In this document: positions 26,496 to 34,993 of the stretch, piece by piece
Layout of the letters: each line of letters begins with the position of its first letter
Numbering within the stretch: the first letter of the stretch is position 1
Assembly (NCBI RefSeq): GCF_009363155.1
Contig: NZ_CP045303.1
Coordinates: forward strand, 124,001-188,000
Reading direction: 5' to 3'
From: Azotobacter salinestris
GTDB lineage: Bacteria; Pseudomonadota; Gammaproteobacteria; Pseudomonadales; Pseudomonadaceae
Length of the DNA: 64,000 bases
Notes under the pieces: model-generated
What the model was told of the DNA's origin: nothing
What the model saw: the letters and a program-made list of their open reading frames with translations, nothing else
Databases searched by the model: none
Made by a program: the position numbers and the translations under genes

Positions 26496-29400
26496 TCAGC
26501 GAATCCTGATCCGCTTATCCTGCTGGATCGCCGCTTCGAGTTCGGCCTTGAGGGCGTCGATGAAGCGCTCAACGTCGCTCTGGTTTTCCAGGTACAGGCT
26601 ATTGCCCAGCTTGTTGAACACGCTGGTGGCGACGACATCCACCACCGGTTTGGGCTGCACCACCGGCTTGGTGGGCACCGGTAGCGGAGCGCGGTCCTCC
26701 TTCACTCCGCTGCCCTGGTCGGCAGTTTTGGCGGCCTTTTCCTGCTCCTGCCTGAGCTTCTGCTGGCGTTCCAGCTCGGCATGAATGGCGCGCTCCAGTT
26801 CGAGGGCGCCGTCTTGCAGACGCTCTTCGGCGGTTTCCTTCTGCAGCAGGTAGATATTGGCGATGCTGGTCTCGTTTTCCAGCTCGGCCTTGATCAGTTG
26901 CAGCGGACGCAGCAGGCGGTTGCTCAGCTCCGGGGTATCGATGCCGCTCTTGGCGATTTCCGCCTGCAGCTGGGCGATCTTTTCATCGACCCGAGCCTGG
27001 GCATGGCGGCGTTTCTCGGTAAGGATCGCCGCGTTGATCGCTTCCACCGTTTCCACCAAACCGGCGACCTTGTGCAGCTGGTTGTAAGGGGCGGCGCTGG
27101 TCTCGATGCCGTGCAGTTCGGCCAGGGCCTTGCGGGCCTTGTCGTCCTTGTCCAGCGCCTGCTTGTTCTTCTCGAAGCGGCGCAGCGCCTGCTGCAGCTG
27201 CTGCCAGGTGTGCAGCTGGTTGCCGAAGAATTCGTGCAGGTCGCGGTAGTCCTCTTCGAGGTCGAGGTAGTCGTCCTTGTTGTCGACCACCTCCTTGAAG
27301 AAGTCGACGCTATCGCGGTTTCCCAGTAGGCGCTGCAGGCCGAGGATCGATTGCTCGATGCTGTCCTTGCCGGGAAAGTGGCCGACATCGGTCTTGCTCT
27401 TGTAGCTCTTGAGGTTGGCCAGCCAGCTGTCGAGCTGGCTGCGGTAGAACTCGTAGAGTTCCTTTTCTCCGGCCGGGCCGAGGGCGTTGAACAGATCCTG
27501 GGTCAAGTTGCGCGCCTGCTTGAGCAGGGCTTCGTCAGTCTGGCGCTTCTTCTGCACCGAGACGTCGCGGCGCTTGCGGCTGTTGGTCAGCGGCTCGAAG
27601 GCATCCGGCAGCGGCAGGCTGGGGCCGGTGCCCATGTGGAAGGAGATGCGCCCGGTGGCAGCGAGCCGACCCAGAATGAGCAGGATCTCGCCATCCGGCC
27701 AGCCGAACGGGCGCTTGCCGAAGCGCTCGATGATGTCGGAGACCAGCAGCCGGTCGTTGCCGGAGGCGCGCAGGCCGATGTATTGCTCGACTTCCTTGAC
27801 GGCCTGGGGGTTGCCTTCCTCGCCATCGAGGGACAGGCCGAGCTGGCCAATGTCGTCGGCATGGAGCACGGCCCGCAGTTCGCGCTCGGGCTCGTCCTGC
27901 AGCACGCGCAGGTAGCCGAGCTTGGTATAGGTGTTTTCCAGCAGATATTGGCAAGCTTCGTCGAAGCGGCTCTGAATGTTGCTGCTGGCCAGCTTGGGGT
28001 GCTGGCCAAGGGCATAGACCTGGGCGCGTTCCAGCAAGGCTTCGAGCATCAGGTGCAGGCGTTTCTTGCGCTCCTGGTTCTCGCGGCCGCGGTCGGCGAA
28101 GATGCGGCCCAGCTCGGGCTGGCTGCCGTCGTTGTTGAGCCGGATGAACTTGTTGGTTTGCAGCCAGGTGCGCAGCTCGCGGAAGAAGTCCTTGTCGGTA
28201 TCCGCGAGCTTGAACAGCGCCATGCCCGCCGGGGCTTCGTTGCTCTTGTTAAGGCAGCCGGCCTCGCCGTACAGGGGGTAGTCGAGATCCAGCGGCGAGA
28301 CCACCTCCACTCGCAGGTCGTGCTCGTAGCGGCCTTCCAGGCTGTGGCCATCGAGATAACGACCGATGCTGTAGTCGGCCTTGTTGACGCTGTAGCGGTA
28401 CTTGTTCTTGCCCTTGAGCAAGTCCCCGTAGATCAGCTCGGACAGCGCCTTGTTCTCTTCGGAGGCGGAGATTTCGGTGGCCTTGATCTTGCGGGTGATA
28501 TCGCGCTCTTCGTTGGTGAGGAAGACGAATTCGTCGCCATTGCGGGTGATCAGGCTTTCCTTCTCCAGACGCTGGAGAGTGGCCTCGATGCGTTGGCGCA
28601 GGGCGAGCTTGTCCTCGTCGACCTTCTCGATGGAGAGGGTGACCAGGTTGTCCAGGGTTCCCTTGACCAGGTCGACGTAGCGGATCATGAACAGGGTGCG
28701 CAAGATCTGCACGTCGAAGCCGTCGAACACGCTGTTTTCGCTGGCTTGGTCGATGGTGCGCTTGACCGCGGTGTCGAGGAAGCCTTCGACGGCACGGTAG
28801 AAGCTGTGCATGGGCACCAGGGCGCCGATGTCCTTGGCCTTGATCGACAAGGCCGCCATCTGGAAGGCATCGAGCATGGAGCGCTCGCCATAGGCCAGGT
28901 GCGCGCCGGTGGCGCCGACCTTACGGATTTCCTCGAAGACCTTCTGCACCAGTTGGAAGTGGTAGGGTGCGAAGGGGTAGTTGCCGATGAAGGATTCGGC
29001 GCTGTCGAAGTTTCTCAGCGTCGGGCCGGAACGGTCGAAGCTGATCTGGTTGCGAAGGATGTCACCCTTTTGCTGCCAGAGGGCGCGCAGCTCGACCTCG
29101 GCTTCGGGGGTTTTGCGCAGCAGGCGCTTCTGGATGACCTCGTCGGTGTTGGAGCTGGAGAGCGACAAGCGCGTCTTGAAGCGCCCAGCGATCTTGGAGA
29201 AGTCGTTGGCCTTGGAGGCGGACAGCTCGCCTACCACTGCATCCATGTCGGCCTGCGAGGTGACGATGATCCAGGCGCGGCCCTTGCAGATAACGCCAAG
29301 CTCTTCAGTAATGCTCTGAAGCTTGAGCATCAGCTGACTGTCACTACCAATAAATTGACCAACCTCGTCGACCAGAAACAGCACGCGGTGTCTAGCCGGC

Positions 29401-30170
29401 TGATTGTCCAGGTATTCCTTGACCCAGTTGCAGAAATTTTCCACTGAGACGCTGAAGGTTTCCTCGGACTGCTCGAACCACTTGTGCGCGGCTTCGGCGG
29501 AGAGCTCAAGGGCACTGGCCAGGGCCTGCTCGATGTCGTCCTGATAGAATTGGTAGCCGTCGCGCTCTTCGGTCCATTCCAGGCCGGTGGCTTCGCTGAA
29601 GGCCTGCTTGAAGCGCTCGTAGACGCCGCGTTGGGTCAGGTGGCGCTCCATATGGGCGATGTGCGGGTGATCGCCGCTGAAGCCCTGGTGCTCGTTGAAC
29701 ACGCGCAGGAACACGTTGAGGATCGGGTTGCCGGCATCGTTGGAGCTGGCCTTGCTGTCGATGTTGAACAGGATGACATCGGCGCTGTTGGCCACGGCCT
29801 TGCCGATGTCGGCGCGGATCATGGCGTCGCGCAGCTTGTTCTGGTCGAAGAAGGCAACAGCCCTTTTGCTGTGACCCTCGGCGTCGTGAGCTTCGATATT
29901 GGCCAGCAGGTAGGACAGGGTCTTCAGGAAGTGCGACTTGCCCGAGCCGAAGAAGCCGCTGATCCACACGCCGACCCGGTTGGCGATCGAGGGATCATTG
30001 AGGTCGGTGCTGTAGGACTCGAAGAAGCTGCGGAAGTGCTTTTCCAGCTCATTGGTAACGACGTATTCATCCAGCTCCTGGTACACAGTGGCGTCGTCGG
30101 CCTGATCCGCCTTGACCACACCGTTGATCGGGCGGTCGAGTTCCTTGAAGAAAATATCTTTGATGCTCAC
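26496..30170 (-). CDS. brxC: BrxC, large P-loop ATPase of BREX
   Basis: A 1224-residue ATPase conserved in type I BREX (PglY-related). Walker A is GFFGSGKSHFL near residue 71; a Walker B-like VLFLVDEVGQFIG follows near 265. Extensive coiled coil occupies the C-terminal third (KNKQALDKDDKARKALAEL; AEERLQDGALELERAIHAEL). It is required for defence and host methylation in characterised systems, though its exact action is unknown. It lies 18 bases after brxB. Composition is uniformly GC-rich. Confidence 0.93.
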   Translation of the reverse strand: MSIKDIFFKELDRPINGVVKADQADDATVYQELDEYVVTNELEKHFRSFFESYSTDLNDPSIANRVGVWISGFFGSGKSHFLKTLSYLLANIEAHDAEGHSKRAVAFFDQNKLRDAMIRADIGKAVANSADVILFNIDSKASSNDAGNPILNVFLRVFNEHQGFSGDHPHIAHMERHLTQRGVYERFKQAFSEATGLEWTEERDGYQFYQDDIEQALASALELSAEAAHKWFEQSEETFSVSVENFCNWVKEYLDNQPARHRVLFLVDEVGQFIGSDSQLMLKLQSITEELGVICKGRAWIIVTSQADMDAVVGELSASKANDFSKIAGRFKTRLSLSSSNTDEVIQKRLLRKTPEAEVELRALWQQKGDILRNQISFDRSGPTLRNFDSAESFIGNYPFAPYHFQLVQKVFEEIRKVGATGAHLAYGERSMLDAFQMAALSIKAKDIGALVPMHSFYRAVEGFLDTAVKRTIDQASENSVFDGFDVQILRTLFMIRYVDLVKGTLDNLVTLSIEKVDEDKLALRQRIEATLQRLEKESLITRNGDEFVFLTNEERDITRKIKATEISASEENKALSELIYGDLLKGKNKYRYSVNKADYSIGRYLDGHSLEGRYEHDLRVEVVSPLDLDYPLYGEAGCLNKSNEAPAGMALFKLADTDKDFFRELRTWLQTNKFIRLNNDGSQPELGRIFADRGRENQERKKRLHLMLEALLERAQVYALGQHPKLASSNIQSRFDEACQYLLENTYTKLGYLRVLQDEPERELRAVLHADDIGQLGLSLDGEEGNPQAVKEVEQYIGLRASGNDRLLVSDIIERFGKRPFGWPDGEILLILGRLAATGRISFHMGTGPSLPLPDAFEPLTNSRKRRDVSVQKKRQTDEALLKQARNLTQDLFNALGPAGEKELYEFYRSQLDSWLANLKSYKSKTDVGHFPGKDSIEQSILGLQRLLGNRDSVDFFKEVVDNKDDYLDLEEDYRDLHEFFGNQLHTWQQLQQALRRFEKNKQALDKDDKARKALAELHGIETSAAPYNQLHKVAGLVETVEAINAAILTEKRRHAQARVDEKIAQLQAEIAKSGIDTPELSNRLLRPLQLIKAELENETSIANIYLLQKETAEERLQDGALELERAIHAELERQQKLRQEQEKAAKTADQGSGVKEDRAPLPVPTKPVVQPKPVVDVVATSVFNKLGNSLYLENQSDVERFIDALKAELEAAIQQDKRIRIR

Positions 30171-30188
30171 GGCAAATCATCCTTTAAA

Positions 30189-30764
30189 TCAGGGCACCAG
30201 CTTGAACGCTCGGTAGTAGTTGTTGCTGGGAATCCGGTTGAACAGGGCCAGCGACTGGCCCGAGTAGTAGCCGGGATAGAACAGCACCAGGGGCTTGTGG
30301 CCGAGCAGGGCATGCAGCTTGTTGAGCAGGTTGTGGGCACGCAGTACCGGCCACACCGAACCGACGCCGGTAATCAGCACGATGTCGTACTCGTCGGCAC
30401 GGCAGTGCTCCAGCAAGAAGGGTGCGAACTTGTCCATGTGCAGCGGGCCGGACAGTGCCTTGAGCAGCGCCTGGTCACCCTTGGCTTTCTGCATCTGGAT
30501 GGCCTTGTCGGTGAAATTGCGCTGGTCCAGGTAGTCGCGCATGGCTTGCAGCAGATTGATATTCACCACCTTGAGGTGGCTGTGCTTCTTGGCCAGGAAG
30601 TTTTCCAGAAAGCGAAGATGGTCCCGCACCTGCAGTTCGTCCTCGGGGGCGTAGTCAAAGATCCAGAAGCCGATCTCGTTGCCCAGCCCCTGGCTCTTGA
30701 GGAATTCCTCAGTGAGGATCTTGTCGGGGATCTGGTTCAGGCGATCCTGTAGCTGCTGGTTCAT
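30189..30764 (-). CDS. brxB: BrxB, conserved BREX protein (DUF1788)
   Basis: A 191-residue protein of the DUF1788 family. Recognisable features are the start QLQDRLNQIPDKILTEEFLK, FWIFDYAPEDELQVRDHL, and a core VLITGVGSVWPVLRAH with PLVLFYPGYYSG near the end. BrxB is needed for BREX activity in studied systems, without a known enzymatic role. It sits between brxA (22-base gap) and brxC (18-base gap). Confidence 0.92.
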   Translation of the reverse strand: MNQQLQDRLNQIPDKILTEEFLKSQGLGNEIGFWIFDYAPEDELQVRDHLRFLENFLAKKHSHLKVVNINLLQAMRDYLDQRNFTDKAIQMQKAKGDQALLKALSGPLHMDKFAPFLLEHCRADEYDIVLITGVGSVWPVLRAHNLLNKLHALLGHKPLVLFYPGYYSGQSLALFNRIPSNNYYRAFKLVP

Positions 30765-30786
30765 TCATACACTCCTTATTCCGTGC

Positions 30787-31404
30787 CTACTGCACAGCGG
30801 CGCCGGATACTTCCAGACAGGCTTTGATGCGCTGGCGGTGACTGTCGTCCAGCAGGGTTCTGACTTCGGGTCGTACCAGCAGGGGCTGGAGTTTCATGCT
30901 GCGGGTGCTGCGTAAAAGGCCGGCCTCGGCGAGCATGCGAAAGACAACCTGGCCCATCTTCTTGCGGCTGGATTCGGTCCAATTGCCGATGGCTGGGTCA
31001 CGATGGCTGCAGTCGTCGAGAAAATCGCTCCACTGCCACGGCTCCAGGGTTTCTGCCCGGGTGATAAAGGCGTCTGCCAGTACAGTCTCGATGAACTCCA
31101 CCAGCAACAAATTGCGCTCCAATGCCGTGCAGAAGGCCACCTGGGTAGCCAGCTCATCATCGCCGTCGCGAATGGCCCGCCAGAAGGGCTCATCCAGCCG
31201 TTCCAAGCGCTTGCGCAGCGCCTGGGCCACACGTCTGGCCGATGCCGGGCTGCGCTTTTGCAGCAGGTTCTGTTGCTGGATTGCGTCATGCCACTGCTCG
31301 GGGCTGGCATGACGTAGCAACAGGTCGGCGATGACACGGCATTCGCGCACCTGCAGTGAGCCGCCGGTCAGGTCCGAGTCATAGCTGAATACTTGCACGG
31401 TCAC
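30787..31404 (-). CDS. brxA: BrxA, small BREX protein (DUF1819)
   Basis: A 205-residue helical protein of the DUF1819 family, the first core gene of type I BREX. Features are FSYDSDLTGGSLQVRECRVI at the N-terminus, a central Arg-rich helix (RRVAQALRKRLERLDEPFW), and a C-terminal region with KMGQVVFRMLAEAGLL. BrxA family members have a winged-helix-like fold and bind DNA in vitro. The start overlaps the brxR stop (four bases), linking regulator and core operon in translation. Confidence 0.92.
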   Translation of the reverse strand: MTVQVFSYDSDLTGGSLQVRECRVIADLLLRHASPEQWHDAIQQQNLLQKRSPASARRVAQALRKRLERLDEPFWRAIRDGDDELATQVAFCTALERNLLLVEFIETVLADAFITRAETLEPWQWSDFLDDCSHRDPAIGNWTESSRKKMGQVVFRMLAEAGLLRSTRSMKLQPLLVRPEVRTLLDDSHRQRIKACLEVSGAAVQ

Positions 31405-32270
31405 TCGCCCTCGCTGCCGAACAGATAGGGCTCCAGTTTGGCCCGGTCTGCTGGGAGCAGTTGCAGGAGGTGTTCGCGTACCCGTTCGGTCTCTTCCTCG
31501 CTGATCGCGGCCTGATAGCGCTGCAAGGTGTAGTGGGCGAGCGCTTTTCTGACGTTTATCTGCATGCGGCCTTCAGGCATGGCGAAGTCCCGCTCGACCA
31601 AGGCCTTCTGCGCATCACTGAGACGCAGGTTGGGAATCAGCGTCAAAGTAATCTGCTCGTTCCAGAGGCTGTCGTTTTTCATCGACGGAGCGCTTTCCGC
31701 ACAGGCCCTGGGAGTGCGGTCGATACGTGACAGCAGGAAGTCCCGGAAGGCCTGCCGCTTGTGGCACCAGGCGCGCACATGCCAGCGGAAGCCGGTGTAG
31801 ACCAGGGTATGCGGTGAGATAACCCGCTCATGGGGTTGCGGGTTGCTCATGGAGGCATAGAGGATTTTCAGACTGCCGGCGTTACGGCTGGCCTTGATGA
31901 CTTCGCGTACCACCTCGGGGCGCACGGTGCGGTCGGGCAGCTGGACGGTGGCCACACCGGGATGGGATTCCAGGATCTGAGCCATGGGCTCGCTACCCTG
32001 GCTGGCGAGCAGACCTAGATAGTCGTTGATATGCCCAGAGGTGAACACCGGCTGGAAGCCGGCAGCGGGTATATAGCCCTTAACTGCAGGGTCATGGACC
32101 AGCGCCTCGGGATTGAACTCGCTGTTGTAGCGATTGATGTCCGAAGACGCCTGCTGGCGGGTGATGCCGAACCAGTCCATCAGCTGGGTGGTGATCAGAC
32201 GGCCTTCCCAGAACGCAATCAGCTCGATGGCGCGCAGGCGGAGGAGGACTTCGTGCTTGAGGGAAAGCAT
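31401..32270 (-). CDS. brxR: BrxR, WYL-domain transcriptional regulator of BREX
   Basis: A 289-residue protein with an N-terminal winged helix (LMDWFGITRQQASSDINRY), a WYL-type ligand-binding domain (VISPHTLVYTGFRWHVRAWC) and a C-terminal extension. BrxR regulators repress BREX operons by binding an inverted repeat; a fitting site (CGTAAA-N4-TTTACG) overlaps the predicted -10 just upstream. The frame also starts with TTG 32273; ATG 32270 is preferred although no strong ribosome site is visible. It is first in the operon and overlaps brxA. Confidence 0.88.
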   Translation of the reverse strand: MLSLKHEVLLRLRAIELIAFWEGRLITTQLMDWFGITRQQASSDINRYNSEFNPEALVHDPAVKGYIPAAGFQPVFTSGHINDYLGLLASQGSEPMAQILESHPGVATVQLPDRTVRPEVVREVIKASRNAGSLKILYASMSNPQPHERVISPHTLVYTGFRWHVRAWCHKRQAFRDFLLSRIDRTPRACAESAPSMKNDSLWNEQITLTLIPNLRLSDAQKALVERDFAMPEGRMQINVRKALAHYTLQRYQAAISEEETERVREHLLQLLPADRAKLEPYLFGSEGE

Positions 32271-32322
32271 CAAGAGGCACTAGATATAATGGCGCCTTGA
32301 TTCTGCCTTGCCTTCCTCTGTT

Positions 32323-32353
32323 CGTAAATAAGTTTACGGTAAGATTTTTTCAA
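32323..32353 (-). promoter_or_regulatory. BREX operon promoter with BrxR operator
   Basis: On the minus strand -35 TTGAAA (32348-32353), 17 bp, -10 TATTTA (32325-32330). The palindrome CGTAAA-TAAG-TTTACG (32323-32338) covers the -10, ideal for repression by BrxR. Transcription would start near 32317, about 45 bases before brxR. Confidence 0.65.
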
Positions 32354-32593
32354 GCTGGTCTTCTGACGGTGGATCAACATCGACTGATTTCACCCTGCAG
32401 CCGTGAACACGAGTTCAAGCGCTCACCCGAGTTTCTGGCTTCCGGGCTGATGGCCCCAGCGTGGGCAGGACACGGCTGGCCTGTCAGAGCAGGCCTGGCG
32501 GCAGGAGGTCCACCGGCAAGCGCAGGAGCTGCGGTGATTTTGTGGGTATCACTCGGGGTCTGAGTCGACTGCTGCTGGTCACGACAGGCCGGT
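32354..32593. other. Gap between BREX promoter and RES toxin gene
   Basis: About 240 bases with no supported gene, terminator or mobile-element end. It contains GC-rich stretches (CAGAGCAGGCCTGGCGG) that might be the degraded right edge of the BREX island. Confidence 0.4.
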
Positions 32594-33091
32594 TCAGCGG
32601 TGCGGTGGATTGAGGCGGGTGTCGAGGGCAAAACGCTCTTGCAGGACTTGCTCGTACAGCCCTTTCGCCAGCGCGGGATTCATGACGATGTTCCAGCTGT
32701 GGCGGGATACGGTCGACGGGATCAGGACGAAGGGGTGTTGCGCCAGCAACTCATCGCCAAACCGCTGCTGATCAAGGCTGGGCGTGCCGGGGATCAGCCA
32801 GTTGGGGTTGGGCACCTCCTCGGGGTCGACGCGATAGATCCGGGATGGGGCCAGTAGGCGCGCGGCCGTGAGCACATGCGGCACCGTGTCCAGCGCCCGG
32901 AAGCCCTTGTGCACTGCCACCTCGAGGATCGCCGTCGAAGGATCGGCAGACGCATAGACCGCCCGGACGCCTTTCGAGTTCCAGCGGCCACCCCCCAATT
33001 CGGCTCCGATGCCGCTATTCCAGCTGTCCGCATGCTCTTTTCTGTCCAGGCGCCAGAGATAGGCCTCCCCGCTCCAGGGTACTGCCGCCAT
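32594..33091 (-). CDS. RES-domain toxin of a RES/Xre TA pair
   Basis: A 165-residue RES-domain protein. It has the conserved Arg in AYLWRLDRKEHAD, then GGGRWNSKGVRAVYAS, the Glu in STAILEVAVHKG, and the C-terminal Ser/Asn-containing block VSRHSWNIVMNPALA. RES toxins degrade or modify NAD+. The start at 33091 overlaps the antitoxin stop by one base; a longer frame extending upstream overlaps the antitoxin and is not used. Both genes are leftward between BREX and traA, probably maintaining the island or the whole element. Confidence 0.85.
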   Translation of the reverse strand: MAAVPWSGEAYLWRLDRKEHADSWNSGIGAELGGGRWNSKGVRAVYASADPSTAILEVAVHKGFRALDTVPHVLTAARLLAPSRIYRVDPEEVPNPNWLIPGTPSLDQQRFGDELLAQHPFVLIPSTVSRHSWNIVMNPALAKGLYEQVLQERFALDTRLNPPHR

Positions 33092-33561
33092 CAGGAGTAG
33101 ACCCCGTACTGCAGACGGGTCAGAAAGTCCTCGACCAGCTCGAAGCCCACCTGGGTCGTAAGCAGGTCGATGGGCGCGCGTCCCTCGAGGCCCATGGCCG
33201 GCGTCACCATCCACTTCGCCGCCTCCTGGCGATCGCCCAACACCTCTTCCGCCTTGCTCAGCACTTCGGCAAAGCACCAGGCGCGGCTGCTTTGCTCGGC
33301 CGACAGCGGCTCGGGGTGCTTGATGCGCCGCTGGAAGGTTCGCTCCGACATGCCGATCACCTTGGCGAAGACCTGCCGGTCCTTGAGCAGGCCGACGCTC
33401 TGCACGAGGGCGATCACCGTCTCCGAGGGAAAACCCTTCTCAATCAGCTCGTGGAGCTCGAATGCCGTGCGGGCCTTCGGCGGCTTGCTGCCGAACAACA
33501 GCTGCAGCGGCCTGGTCGGGTCCTGGGCCTGGCGGGGCCGGATTGCTTCGGGGGTAGCCAT
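33091..33561 (-). CDS. Xre/MbcA/ParS-type antitoxin of the RES toxin
   Basis: A 156-residue antitoxin. An N-terminal basic tail is followed by a Xre-like helix-turn-helix (FAKVIGMSERTFQRRIKHPE) and the C-terminal MbcA/ParS domain (EVLGDRQEAAKWMVTPAMGLEGRAPIDLL), the usual signature of RES antitoxins. Start 33561 places a strong inverted repeat 22-52 bases upstream, suited to autorepression. Upstream in-frame starts would cross that operator. Confidence 0.85.
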   Translation of the reverse strand: MATPEAIRPRQAQDPTRPLQLLFGSKPPKARTAFELHELIEKGFPSETVIALVQSVGLLKDRQVFAKVIGMSERTFQRRIKHPEPLSAEQSSRAWCFAEVLSKAEEVLGDRQEAAKWMVTPAMGLEGRAPIDLLTTQVGFELVEDFLTRLQYGVYS

Positions 33562-33582
33562 CGTTGTGTTGCTCCACGTTAT

Positions 33583-33613
33583 GCCATTTGGCAAAAGTAT
33601 ACCGCCAAATGGC
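33583..33613 (-). promoter_or_regulatory. Operator of the RES/Xre pair
   Basis: GCCATTTGGC (33583-33592), 11 bp, GCCAAATGGC (33604-33613): perfect 10-bp arms directly upstream of the antitoxin. The spacing fits a dimeric Xre-type repressor. Confidence 0.7.
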
Positions 33614-33699
33614 GAAAGACGTGATGCCAAGAGGACAGCTCAATACCGCTGCCGGCCGAGGCACTAAAAAAAGTTTGGAAAAAACCCCATTTTTCCTAA

Positions 33700-33757
33700 T
33701 TTCCGGCAAAAAAGTGGCTCGATAGCGCCGCACAAGCCCCCTCGAAATCTGAAAAAT
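33700..33757 (+). promoter_or_regulatory. Transfer operator-promoter, traA copy
   Basis: Degenerate repeat TTTCCGGCAA (33700-33709), AAAAG, TGGCTCGATA (33715-33724), then -35-like CGCACA (33729-33734), 17 bp, -10-like AAAAAT (33752-33757). The arms are the weakest of the set but the spacing is exact. Confidence 0.65.
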
Positions 33758-33804
33758 CACTCCCCAGCGCAGTCACGCGCTTCCCACCCCAGGAGTGAAA
33801 AACC

Positions 33805-34152
33805 ATGCAAGCCATCAACAAATCGCACGTTCAAACCCTCGCTCTCGTCGCCCTGATGATCGGCGCCGGCGTCGCCATGGCCGGTACCGGATCGACCACC
33901 TTCGACAGCGTCTGGACCACCATCACCGACTGGATGCAAGGTACCCTCGGCCGCGTACTGGTCGGCATGATGATCCTCACCGGCATCGGTGCCGGCGTTC
34001 TGCGTCAGTCCCTGATGTCCTTCGTTGTCGGCGTGGGCGGCGGTGTCGGCCTGTACGCCGCGCCGGACATCATCGAGTCGATCATGACCGCCACCGTCCC
34101 GGCTTCCGTCAAGGCTGCCGAAGCCCTCCTGGCGCTGCCCATCACCCTGTAA
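33805..34152 (+). CDS. traA: TraA, F-type pilin precursor
   Basis: A 115-residue pilin precursor. A long leader ends near residue 31 (LVALMIGAGVAMAGTG). The mature part has two hydrophobic helices (VLVGMMILTGIGAGVL and FVVGVGGGVGLYAA) and a short C-terminal hydrophobic tail. It has its own operator-promoter and is followed by a strong terminator, fitting high expression of the pilus subunit. In SXT-like order it follows traV directly; here the BREX and RES/Xre genes separate them. Confidence 0.88.
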   Translation: MQAINKSHVQTLALVALMIGAGVAMAGTGSTTFDSVWTTITDWMQGTLGRVLVGMMILTGIGAGVLRQSLMSFVVGVGGGVGLYAAPDIIESIMTATVPASVKAAEALLALPITL

Positions 34153-34168
34153 GCCAGCGCTTTTTTTC

Positions 34169-34215
34169 GCCCCCCTTTCAGGCCATGAAATCGCCGGAAA
34201 AGGGGGCTTTTTTTT
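34169..34215 (+). terminator. Terminator with the transfer operator nested in its stem
   Basis: GCCCCCTTTCAGGC pairs with GCCGGAAAAGGGGGC, followed by eight Ts (34208-34215). The upper stem is the transfer operator variant TTTCAGGCCA-TGAAA-TCGCCGGAAA (34176-34200). No good -35 follows at the usual distance; TTTATA at 34224-34229 could serve as a -10. This separates traA from dsbC. Confidence 0.75.
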
Positions 34216-34261
34216 GTCCCGACTTTATAGCCTGAGGGGACTTCCTCAGGAGATAACCCCC

Positions 34262-34981
34262 ATGCGTCAACCTCTCTACGCCGCCGCTTTTCTTTCCCTC
34301 TGCTCCCTCGCCGGAGCCGCTTTCGCCCAGCCTTCCCAGCCCTCGTGGATCGACTCCGACAGCCTCGTCCTGTTGCCCGCCACGGCCGTCTTCGCCATCG
34401 AGAAGAACGGCAAGTTCGCCGTCATGACCGACACCGGCCGCTTCATCATCCAGGGCTCCGTCTATGACGTGTGGGCGCAGAAGGAGCTGAAGACCCTGGC
34501 GGACGTTCGTCATGCGGTTCAGTACGTGCCCGTCGACAAGACCCACCTGGGCTTCGGCGATCTGGCGCCGCTGCGCATCGGGCACGGCGACAAGGCCGTC
34601 ACCCTGTTCGCCGATCCGGCCTGCACCTACTGCAAGGAGCTCATGCAGGAGGCGCGTACTGGCCTGCCCGAGGGCTACCGCCTGGATGTGCTGATGCTGC
34701 CGATCCTCACGCCGCGCAGCGCCAGCCGCACGAAGGAGCTGCACTGCGCCGAGGACCCGGCAGCGGCCTGGCAGGCAACGGTCGCCGGCGACCTCGACAC
34801 CCCCCTGGCACAAAAGCCCGATGGGGCGTGCGATCTGGAGGTGATCGGCAAGCGCCGTCTCACCGCCCAGTTTCTCGGCGCCCGCAACGTCCCCTATCTG
34901 ATCCGCGACGACGGCCTGACCCACGAGGGCAAGCCGGCCGAGGGCCTGCGCGCCTGGATCGAAGCCCGGCAATCGAACTGA
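34262..34981 (+). CDS. dsbC: DsbC-like periplasmic disulfide isomerase
   Basis: A 239-residue exported protein. The signal peptide ends near residue 22 (LCSLAGAAFAQP). An N-terminal dimerisation-like domain (AVFAIEKNGKFAVMTDTGRF) is followed by a thioredoxin domain with active site CTYC in FADPACTYCKEL near residue 120 and cis-Pro in NVPYLI near 215. In SXT/IncA/C elements a dsbC gene lies between traA and traC, and isomerises disulfides in TraU, TraH and other Cys-rich proteins. AGGAG precedes ATG 34262; a CCTGAGG/CCTCAGG hairpin covers that ribosome site. Confidence 0.85.
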   Translation: MRQPLYAAAFLSLCSLAGAAFAQPSQPSWIDSDSLVLLPATAVFAIEKNGKFAVMTDTGRFIIQGSVYDVWAQKELKTLADVRHAVQYVPVDKTHLGFGDLAPLRIGHGDKAVTLFADPACTYCKELMQEARTGLPEGYRLDVLMLPILTPRSASRTKELHCAEDPAAAWQATVAGDLDTPLAQKPDGACDLEVIGKRRLTAQFLGARNVPYLIRDDGLTHEGKPAEGLRAWIEARQSN

Positions 34982-34993
34982 AGGAGTTCCCCC

